Assembly: GCF_000429085.1 (NCBI RefSeq)
Contig: NZ_AUBE01000014.1
Coordinates: forward strand, 124,001-188,000
DNA from: Streptomyces flavidovirens DSM 40150
GTDB taxonomy: Bacteria; Actinomycetota; Actinomycetes; Streptomycetales; Streptomycetaceae
Length of the DNA: 64,000 nucleotides
Reading direction: 5' to 3'
A program made the translations under genes and the position numbers. This document shows positions 58,146-64,000 of the stretch, piece after piece (the stretch's first letter is position 1; every line of letters starts with the position of its first letter). The notes below the pieces were generated by a model. The model was not told the origin of the DNA. It did no database searches and was given only the letters and a program-made list of their open reading frames with translations.

Positions 58146-59593
58146 GCGCCAATGTGCCCCCCTCACTCCTGCCGGATGCCATCGACGCCGGACTGCTCAG
58201 CCCGGTGCGAGCCGGAACTCCCGCGGAGGCCGCCACGTCCGACGGCGCCTGGCTGCAGGCGCTGCTCGACGCGGAAGCCGCGCTGGTACGCGCCCAGGCG
58301 AGTCTCGGCAACGTACCGGCCGAGGCCGCCGAGGCGATCACCGCGCTGGCCCGCGCCGACTTGCTGGATCTGCGCGAGCTCGCCGTGCTCAGCCGGGGAG
58401 CGGCCAATCCGGTGGTGGCCCTGGTCCAGGCGTTCACCGCTCTGGTGGCTGACAAGGCCCCGTACGCCGCCGACTACGTGCATCGCGGCTCGACCAGCCA
58501 GGACATCTTCGACACCGCGCTGATGCTCGTGGCCGGCCGGACCCTGGACATCCTGGTGGCGGATCTGGAGGGGATCGCCGAGTCCCTGCGTGCGCTGGCC
58601 GGCGAGCACACGCGGACGCTCATGGCCGGGCGCACGCTGGCACTGCACGCGGTGCCCACGACGTTCGGTCTCAAGGCGGCCGGCTGGCTGGCGGCGGTGT
58701 GCGACGCCGCTGACCGGCTGCGCGAGCTGCGGGCCGAACGGCTGGTCGTCCAACTGGGCGGCGCGGCCGGTACGCTGGCCGGTTACGTCGAGTACGAAAG
58801 GCTGCACCGCGGCGCGCGGCAGGAGACCGTGGCCGAGGGCTATGCGGCGCGGCTGACCGCGCGGTTCGCTGCGGAGGCGGGTCTGTGTGCACCTGTGCTG
58901 CCCTGGCACAGTCATCGTGCTCCCATTGCCGCACTGGCCGCTGAACTCGCCCTGGCGACCGGTGTGCTGGGGAAGATCGCTGTGGATGTGCAGTCGCTGG
59001 CGCGGACCGAGACGTCCGAGGTGGCGGAGCCGGCCGCGGCGGGCCGTGGTGTCTCCTCGGCGATGCCGCAGAAGCGGAACCCCGCTCTGGCCACGCTGAT
59101 CCGTTCGGCGGCCTTGCAAGTTCCCGCGTACGCGGGCGTGCTGACGCACACGATGCTGTCCGAGGACGAGCGTTCGGCCGGCGCTTGGCACGCCGAATGG
59201 CAGCCGCTGCGCGAGTGTCTGCGACTGGCCGGAGGGGCTGCGCACACCGCACGCGAGCTGGTCGCCGGTCTGGAGGTGTCGCCGGAGCGCATGCGGGCGA
59301 ATCTGGACCTGACCGGTGGCCTGATCGTCTCGGAGCGGCTGGCGGCCGTGCTGGCGCCCGCGCTCGGCAAGGCCGCCGCGAAGGCCGTCATGAGCCGGGC
59401 ATCGCTCGTGGCGGCCGCCTCGGGCCTGTCCCTCGCGGAGATCCTTTCACGGGACGACGCGATCACCGACCGGTTCGATGCGCAGGATCTTCAGCGGCTG
59501 CTCGACCCCGCCGGGTACACGGGTGCCGCCGGGGAGCTGACGGAGCAGGCGCTGCGGCGGTACGCGGGCCGGCGCCGTGAGGCCGGCGCATGA
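58142..59593 (+). CDS. Aspartase/fumarase-superfamily lyase, CreD-like (putative nitrosuccinate lyase)
   Basis: 483 aa. Superfamily signature VSSAMPQKRNPALATLIRSAAL (about 303-324), with DYVHRGSTSQDIFDTALMLV and VQLGGAAGTLAGY as the other active-site segments. By general similarity it would be called 3-carboxymuconate cycloisomerase or adenylosuccinate lyase. Directly after a CreE-like gene, nitrosuccinate lyase, which releases nitrous acid and fumarate, is the better reading. GTG 58142 overlaps the upstream stop and ATGA links it to the hydrolase. No protocatechuate or purine genes lie nearby. Confidence 0.78.
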   Translation: MSANVPPSLLPDAIDAGLLSPVRAGTPAEAATSDGAWLQALLDAEAALVRAQASLGNVPAEAAEAITALARADLLDLRELAVLSRGAANPVVALVQAFTALVADKAPYAADYVHRGSTSQDIFDTALMLVAGRTLDILVADLEGIAESLRALAGEHTRTLMAGRTLALHAVPTTFGLKAAGWLAAVCDAADRLRELRAERLVVQLGGAAGTLAGYVEYERLHRGARQETVAEGYAARLTARFAAEAGLCAPVLPWHSHRAPIAALAAELALATGVLGKIAVDVQSLARTETSEVAEPAAAGRGVSSAMPQKRNPALATLIRSAALQVPAYAGVLTHTMLSEDERSAGAWHAEWQPLRECLRLAGGAAHTARELVAGLEVSPERMRANLDLTGGLIVSERLAAVLAPALGKAAAKAVMSRASLVAAASGLSLAEILSRDDAITDRFDAQDLQRLLDPAGYTGAAGELTEQALRRYAGRRREAGA

Positions 59594-60441
59594 GCCGCGG
59601 AGCGCCGCTGGCGGGTGCCGTTCTGAACGCGCTGTCAAGACCGGCACCCGGCCTCGCGGGCAGAGCCGCCTTCGTTCTGTTCTGTCATCCGCTCCGGCGT
59701 GGCAAGGTCCTGCCCCGTGAGCGGGCCGTCCACGAGCGGGCCGTCACCGAGGAGCTGACCGTCAACGGCAAGCGGGTGCGGGTCTACCGCTGGGGCACCG
59801 GCGAGCGTCCCGTCCTGATGCTGCACGGCTGGCAGTCAAGGGCCTCGCGGTACGCCGCCTTCGTGCCGCGCCTGCAAACGCTGGGGCTGACCCCGGTCTC
59901 CTTCGACGCTCCGGGGCATGGGGGCTCGGCGGGCCGCAGTACGACGATCCTCGAATACCGCGAGATCATCCGCCAACTCCAGGACAGGTACGGCGCGTTC
60001 CACTCGATGATCGCCCACTCGCTCGGCGCCACCAGTGCGCTCCTCGCGCTGCGCGGCGGAATCAAGGCGGGACGCCTGGTCACGGTCGCGGCGGTGAAGG
60101 ATTTCGACCACCTCCCGGACGAGTTCGTACGGATTCTGCGGCTCCGGCCCGGCTTGCGGCGGGACCTGCGCGACCGGATCGAGCACCAGTTGTTCGCGGA
60201 GGTCTCCCACCCATGGGAGCTCTTCGACGCCACCCGCGGGCCCACCGGGATCGACGTGCCGATGCGGATCATCCACGACAAGGACGACGACATGGTGCCG
60301 GTCGAGCAGGCGTACGCGCTGAAGGCGGCGTACGGCGACCGGGCGGAGCTGGTCGTCACAGCGGGGCTCGGGCACCGCAAGGTGCTCGGCGAAGCGGCGG
60401 TCATCGATTCGGCGGTGGACTTCATCGCGCCTTCTAAATGA
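59590..60441 (+). CDS. Alpha/beta hydrolase
   Basis: 283 aa. The hydrolase core has VLMLHGWQSRASRYAAFV (oxyanion HGW), nucleophile Ser in SMIAHSLGATSALLALRGG, Asp in IIHDKDDDMVPVEQA and His in AGLGHRKVLGE. The N-terminal 60 residues are basic and hydrophobic. It probably hydrolyses or transfers an acyl group in the pathway. It starts within the lyase stop (ATGA). Operator site C lies immediately after its stop, so this is probably the last gene of the unit that begins with the ACP. Confidence 0.8.
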   Translation: MSRGAPLAGAVLNALSRPAPGLAGRAAFVLFCHPLRRGKVLPRERAVHERAVTEELTVNGKRVRVYRWGTGERPVLMLHGWQSRASRYAAFVPRLQTLGLTPVSFDAPGHGGSAGRSTTILEYREIIRQLQDRYGAFHSMIAHSLGATSALLALRGGIKAGRLVTVAAVKDFDHLPDEFVRILRLRPGLRRDLRDRIEHQLFAEVSHPWELFDATRGPTGIDVPMRIIHDKDDDMVPVEQAYALKAAYGDRAELVVTAGLGHRKVLGEAAVIDSAVDFIAPSK

Positions 60442-60461
60442 ACGAACGATCGTTTAGTTTA
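60442..60461. promoter_or_regulatory. Candidate TetR operator, site C
   Basis: ACGAACGATCGTTTAGTTTA, one base after the hydrolase stop and 45 bp upstream of the exporter start. AACGATCGTT inside it is a perfect palindrome. It is shared with sites A and B. Confidence 0.6.
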
Positions 60462-60505
60462 TCTTCGGGTCCCACGACGTGGATCCGATGACGAAGGGAC
60501 CACGC

Positions 60506-61960
60506 ATGACCACGGCTTCACCGCAGTCACCCGGAGCGAGCCAGGCCGACGTCGCGGCGCCGCCCGGAGAACCGACGCGGCAGGGCTCACCACCGGAGGC
60601 ATCGGCCGCCGCGAAGCTTGCGCTGTTGGTCGCGTCCGGAGCGACCTTCCTCGCGGTGCTCGACACCACGGTCGTGAACATCGCCTTCGCTGACCTGCGC
60701 GTCGACTTCCCCGACGCCTCGCTGTCCCAGCTGACCTGGGTCGTCACGTCGTACACGGCCGTGTTCGCCGCGCTGCTCGCCGTCGCGGGCCGGGTCGCCG
60801 ATGTCATCGGGCGCAAGAAGCTCTTCCTCTGGTCCACGGTCCTGTTCACCCTCGCCTCCGTGCTGAGCGGGCTCGCGGTGGGTGTGCCGATGCTCGTCGG
60901 CGCCCGTGCGCTGCAAGGAGCGGCGGCGGCGGGGATGATCCCCTCGGCGCTCGGCCTGGTGCTCCAGCACACGCCTGAGGCCCGTCGTCAGGTCGCCGTC
61001 GGCGTCTGGGGAGCGGTCGGGAGCATGGCCGCGGCAGTCGGGCCGAGTCTCGGCGGTCTGCTGGTGGATGTGTGGGGCTGGCGCAGCGTCTTCCTGATCA
61101 ATCTGCCGATCGGCCTCCTCATCGTGGTGATCGCGGCCCGGCTCTCGGGTGACGGGCCGAGCGGGCGCCGGCTTCCCGACCCGGTGGGCACCCTGGCCCT
61201 TGCGCTGGGCATCGGCGGTGTCGTCTTCGGTGTGACCCAGGGGACGGAATGGGGCTGGGACAGCAGGCGGGTCCTCGCCCTGCTCATCGGCGGCGCCGTA
61301 CTCGTCGTGGCCGCGCTGCTGCTCTCCCGGCGGCACTCCGCGCCCGCCATCGAGTGGGACCTGTGGCGCAGCCGCACCTTCGCCGCCACCAACGTCTCCT
61401 CGCTGCTCTTCGGTGCGGCCATGTACTCCTACCTGCTCGGCTCCCTGCTCTTCCTCAACGCGGTATGGGGCTACTCGGAGTTGAAGGCGGGCCTGGCGGT
61501 CACGCCCGGAGCCTTCAGCGCCGCGGTGGGTGCCATGGTGGTGGGGCGCCGGGTCGGCCCTCGTGCCCAGTGGGCCGCGGTTGCCGTAGGCTCCACGCTC
61601 TTCGGCGCCTCCTGCGCCGCGATGTATCTGCTCCTCGGTACCGAGCGCGAGTACGCGGCGGTCTGGCTGCCCATCGGCGTCGTGGCCGGCCTCGGTATCG
61701 GCGCGGCACTGACCGCGATCTCCAACGCGGCCACCGCCTCGCTCGCACCGCGGCGCTTCGCCTCCGGTACCGGCCTTCTCATGACGACGCGCCAAATCGG
61801 TGGTGCTCTCGGCATCGCCGCCCTCGCGGCCATCCTCGAACGCCACGACCTCCTCGATGACCAGGGGTACCTGCAGGTGTTCCTGGCGTGTGCCATCGGG
61901 TCCGCGGCGGCTGCGCTGGTCGCGCCGGTGATCCGGTCACGGCCCCGGCAGGCCTCGTAG
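60506..61960 (+). CDS. DHA2-family MFS drug exporter (EmrB/QacA type)
   Basis: 484 aa, about 14 hydrophobic helices. Helix 1 has ATFLAVLDTTVVNIAFADL (motif D1), the 2-3 loop has GRVADVIGRKKLFLWSTVLF (motif A) and helix 5 holds AVGPSLGGLLVDVWGWRSVFLINLPIG (motif C, drug:H+ antiporters). It probably exports the cluster product and gives self-resistance. ATG 60506 behind GAAGGG; it has its own promoter with site C, as expected for a TetR-controlled pump. Confidence 0.88.
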   Translation: MTTASPQSPGASQADVAAPPGEPTRQGSPPEASAAAKLALLVASGATFLAVLDTTVVNIAFADLRVDFPDASLSQLTWVVTSYTAVFAALLAVAGRVADVIGRKKLFLWSTVLFTLASVLSGLAVGVPMLVGARALQGAAAAGMIPSALGLVLQHTPEARRQVAVGVWGAVGSMAAAVGPSLGGLLVDVWGWRSVFLINLPIGLLIVVIAARLSGDGPSGRRLPDPVGTLALALGIGGVVFGVTQGTEWGWDSRRVLALLIGGAVLVVAALLLSRRHSAPAIEWDLWRSRTFAATNVSSLLFGAAMYSYLLGSLLFLNAVWGYSELKAGLAVTPGAFSAAVGAMVVGRRVGPRAQWAAVAVGSTLFGASCAAMYLLLGTEREYAAVWLPIGVVAGLGIGAALTAISNAATASLAPRRFASGTGLLMTTRQIGGALGIAALAAILERHDLLDDQGYLQVFLACAIGSAAAALVAPVIRSRPRQAS

Positions 61961-62023
61961 CGGACCCATCGTCTGCCCTTGTCCACCCCCTACCTTCCCC
62001 GACGCAGCGAAACAGAGAGTGCA

Positions 62024-63007
62024 ATGCCACCCATCGACCGTTCCGACCGTTCCGCAGCACGCGCGGAGTACTCCCTGCTGGCCGAGCTCCAGCCGGTGGT
62101 GGAGATCAATCTCAACCGCCACCTCGAAGTCGCCAAGGAGTGGTTCCCCCACGAGTACATCCCCTGGGGCGAAGGCCGGGACTTCGAGGGCCCGCTCGGC
62201 GGTGAGGCATGGACGCAGGGCGAGGCCAAGCTCCCCGAGGTGGCCCGAACCTCCCTCGTGGTCAACCTCCTGACGGAGGACAACCTGCCCGGTTACCACT
62301 TCGCGGTGGCCGAGTTCGGCAAGGACGGCGCCTGGGGCAACTGGGTCAACCGCTGGACCGCCGAAGAGGCCAGGCACGGCATCGCCCTGCGCGACTACCT
62401 TCTGGTCACCCGAGCCGTCGACCCCAGGGCCCTGGAGCGGGCCCGCATGACACACATGTCGACGGGATACGAACGCCCCGACGACTTCAGTGCCCTGCAC
62501 GCGATCGCGTACGCCTCCTTCCAGGAGCTCGCCACCCGGATCTCGCACCGCAACACCGGCCATGCGAGCACCGATCCGGTCTGCGACACACTGCTCGCGC
62601 GGATCGCGGCGGACGAGAACCTGCACATGGTCTTCTACCGGAACCTGGTCGAGGCCGCGTTCGACCTGGCACCCGACACCACCATGGCGGCCGTACGCGA
62701 CGTCGTGACCGGGTTCGAGATGCCGGGCTCGACGATCAAGGACTTCGGGCGCAAGTCCGCGGAGATCGCCATCGCAGGCATCTACGACCTGCGGCTGCAC
62801 CACGACAGCGTGGTGATGCCGATCCTGCGCAAGCTGCGCGTGTTCGAACGGGGCGGATTCGGCCCGGCCGGCGAGGCGGCACGGGAGGAACTCGCCGCCT
62901 TCACCGCCAAGTTGGACACCCAGGCGACATCCTTCACGGACCGGCGCGAAGGCATCCGCGCGGCACGCGCCAAGCGGGCGGCTGCCGTACAAGGAGAATC
63001 GCGATGA
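62024..63007 (+). CDS. Acyl-ACP desaturase (second copy, DesA-like)
   Basis: 327 aa, stearoyl-ACP desaturase family. Diiron ligand motifs are NLLTEDNLPGYH, WTAEEARHGIALRDYL (EExRH) and IAADENLHMVFYRNLVEAAF (DExxH), the canonical arrangement. The N-terminal LAELQPVVEINLNRHLEVAKEWFPHEYIPW is typical of actinobacterial DesA1/A2. It introduces a cis double bond into an ACP-bound chain using ferredoxin. It follows the exporter and overlaps the MaoC gene by 4 bp. It is closer to true fatty acid desaturases than the 41159 protein. Confidence 0.87.
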   Translation: MPPIDRSDRSAARAEYSLLAELQPVVEINLNRHLEVAKEWFPHEYIPWGEGRDFEGPLGGEAWTQGEAKLPEVARTSLVVNLLTEDNLPGYHFAVAEFGKDGAWGNWVNRWTAEEARHGIALRDYLLVTRAVDPRALERARMTHMSTGYERPDDFSALHAIAYASFQELATRISHRNTGHASTDPVCDTLLARIAADENLHMVFYRNLVEAAFDLAPDTTMAAVRDVVTGFEMPGSTIKDFGRKSAEIAIAGIYDLRLHHDSVVMPILRKLRVFERGGFGPAGEAAREELAAFTAKLDTQATSFTDRREGIRAARAKRAAAVQGESR

Positions 63008-63864
63008 AGCAGCCCAAGGCCGGGCTCGCAATCGATGTCGAGGCGTTCCGCGCCATGCTGGGCATGGCCGACGGCACCCGCCACGACGGCGAACGGTCCG
63101 GGGTGGCGGACATTGTCCCGAACCGCTTGGCGCCGCTCGGCCTGCTGGCGGCCGCAGCTTTGCGGGCGAGCGCCGACCTGCTGGGCCGTACAGGCCCCGG
63201 CGACGGCATGGTGCCGATTCACGGAGCCCAGAAGCTCTGTGTCCACCGGCCTGTACGCGCAGGGGAAGAACTTGCCTCTGACGCTTCCGTGCTGTCGGTG
63301 CGGCCGCTCGGTGCGGGCACCGTGCGGGAGGTTCTCGTACGGTTTACGGATACCGTCGGGGCCCCAGTGGCCGAATCCACCTCGCTGATCGTGCACACCC
63401 CGCCGGCAGCCGCACCGGCCAACGCGGTGAAACCGCCCGCGCCCACCGGGAGCCGACCCGGCCAGGAGTCCGTCCGGACATCGTCGTTCACCGTGACGCG
63501 CGCGCTCGTGCAGCAGTACGCGACGCTGTCCGGAGACCACAATCCCATTCACCTCTCGGAACGCGCCGCACGGGCAGCAGGGTTCCCCGACACCATCGCG
63601 CACGGCATGCTCACCTTCGCCCTGGCAGGTCATCACCTCGCGGGCCTTGCCGGCGAGGAGCGGGTGAAGGAGATCCAGTTGCGCTTCGCCAAGCCCTTGA
63701 TCGTCCCGCCCGGCGGCGCGATGGTCGCGCTCTCGGACCGGCCACTGCCGTCCGATGCCCCGGAGCAGGGCGGTCTCCTGCTGACAGCGACAGACGGCGT
63801 CGGCACGACGATCGCCAGAGGGCGCGCCGTGGTGGAGCACCGGACCGCGCACACCTCCGGCTGA
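63004..63864 (+). CDS. MaoC-like double hot-dog enoyl hydratase/dehydratase
   Basis: 286 aa. The C-terminal hot-dog has the hydratase-2 motif YATLSGDHNPIHLSERAARAAGFPDTIAHGMLTFAL with catalytic Asp and His. The N-terminal half (SGVADIVPNRLAPLGLLAAAALRASADLLG) is a degenerate hot-dog. It would hydrate or dehydrate an enoyl/3-hydroxyacyl thioester, fitting the desaturase and ketosynthase as a chain-shaping step. It starts in the ATGA overlap with the desaturase. It is the last complete gene of the cluster in view. Confidence 0.84.
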   Translation: MKQPKAGLAIDVEAFRAMLGMADGTRHDGERSGVADIVPNRLAPLGLLAAAALRASADLLGRTGPGDGMVPIHGAQKLCVHRPVRAGEELASDASVLSVRPLGAGTVREVLVRFTDTVGAPVAESTSLIVHTPPAAAPANAVKPPAPTGSRPGQESVRTSSFTVTRALVQQYATLSGDHNPIHLSERAARAAGFPDTIAHGMLTFALAGHHLAGLAGEERVKEIQLRFAKPLIVPPGGAMVALSDRPLPSDAPEQGGLLLTATDGVGTTIARGRAVVEHRTAHTSG

Positions 63865-63902
63865 CTCGGCCATCCTGTGACGACCGACTCCGGCCCACCC
63901 CA

Positions 63903-63929
63903 CCCCACCGCGCCGACGCAGCGGTGGGG
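63903..63929. terminator. Bidirectional terminator at the right end of the cluster
   Basis: Perfect 9-bp stem CCCCACCGC / GCGGTGGGG with a 9-nt loop, 38 bp after the MaoC stop. Confidence 0.7.
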
Positions 63930-63930
63930 G

Positions 63931-64000
63931 TTACGGACGTCGTGCCGCCATCAGCCGGAGGCCGAGGGCCGGGTCTTCCCACGCCGTCCGTACGTGGCCC
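63931..64000 (-). CDS. C-terminal end of an unidentified leftward gene (partial)
   Basis: A minus-strand frame open from the window edge encodes GHVRTAWEDPALGLRLMAARRP and stops with TAA at 63931, next to a bidirectional hairpin. The composition and the convergent terminator suggest a real gene end. Twenty-two residues are too few for a family; a TetR-like C-terminus is possible but not supported. Confidence 0.35.
   Translation of the reverse strand, partial: GHVRTAWEDPALGLRLMAARRP

Noticed and set aside
58142..59593. 3-carboxy-cis,cis-muconate cycloisomerase or adenylosuccinate lyase
   Set aside because: No protocatechuate or purine genes nearby; the gene is coupled to a CreE-like flavoenzyme, so nitrosuccinate lyase is the better reading.
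38042..63864. NRPS or modular PKS cluster
   Set aside because: No condensation domain, no multi-domain adenylation-carrier protein and no acyltransferase or ketoreductase modules are present; only stand-alone enzymes.
1..64000. tRNA, rRNA, insertion sequences, integrase or phage genes
   Set aside because: None were recognised on either strand; the hemQ tail duplication is the only possible integration scar.

Overview
The window is high-GC actinomycete DNA and almost certainly from a Streptomyces chromosome. The codon use is GC-rich, GTG starts and 4-bp ATGA/GTGA gene overlaps are common, and the left 38 kb has the gene order I know from the S. coelicolor SCO6004-SCO6046 neighbourhood. No rRNA, tRNA, CRISPR array, transposase or integrase was found.

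Left part (1-38 kb, conserved chromosome). It starts with a secreted GH92 alpha-mannosidase cut by the window edge. Next come an N-acetylglucosamine/chitobiose ABC importer (ngcEFG), the ROK regulator Rok7B7, and a xylose-type ABC importer (xylFGH). These are followed by dxs, an APC permease, a GT-C membrane glycosyltransferase, a NYN-domain protein and a possible beta-propeller protein. A fatty-acid beta-oxidation pair (fadB-type plus thiolase), RNase D, a LuxR-type response regulator and a DUF3000 protein come next. The haem genes hemE, hemG/hemY and hemQ are spread over 25-32 kb, with a flavin disulfide reductase and a DUF4349 lipoprotein between them. After them lie a secreted TAP-like hydrolase, two TIGR04222 membrane proteins, a DUF692 (MNIO) enzyme and a DUF4142 protein. 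One TIGR04222 protein ends in a Ser/Gly/Cys-rich tail with seven cysteines, and it sits 7 bp downstream of the MNIO gene. The MNIO protein appears to be fused to a DUF2063-like partner domain. This looks like a peptide-modifying (RiPP-like) cassette.

Right part (38-63.9 kb, accessory). This is a biosynthetic gene cluster with three parts. (i) A complete 4-hydroxyphenylglycine (Hpg) pathway: prephenate dehydrogenase, hydroxymandelate synthase, hydroxymandelate oxidase and Hpg transaminase. (ii) An adjacent flavoenzyme/lyase pair resembling CreE/CreD of the aspartate-nitrosuccinate pathway, which makes nitrous acid. (iii) A lipid and carrier-protein toolkit: a FAAL-like ligase, two further adenylating enzymes, two ACPs, two phosphopantetheinyl transferases, two soluble acyl-ACP desaturases, a lone ketosynthase, a hot-dog thioesterase and a MaoC hydratase. 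A PhyH-type oxygenase, two alpha/beta hydrolases, a nitrilase-family amidase, a TIGR03086 protein, a TetR repressor and a DHA2 exporter complete it. No NRPS or modular PKS is present. I do not recognise a known product. An N-N, diazo or nitroso-type (or diazotisation-edited) acyl-Hpg metabolite is my inference.

Regulation. A shared 20-bp motif ending in CGTTTAGTT lies upstream of three cluster transcription units, including the TetR/hmo divergent promoter, and is a good candidate TetR regulon. A 12-bp perfect palindrome, TACTTGCAAGTA, occurs at the left cluster border and again before the stand-alone adenylation enzyme. Hairpins follow the solute-binding-protein genes of both ABC operons. The haem region also carries an intergenic copy of the hemQ 3' end that differs only at synonymous positions, and a 470-bp array of about 25 short GC-rich repeats.
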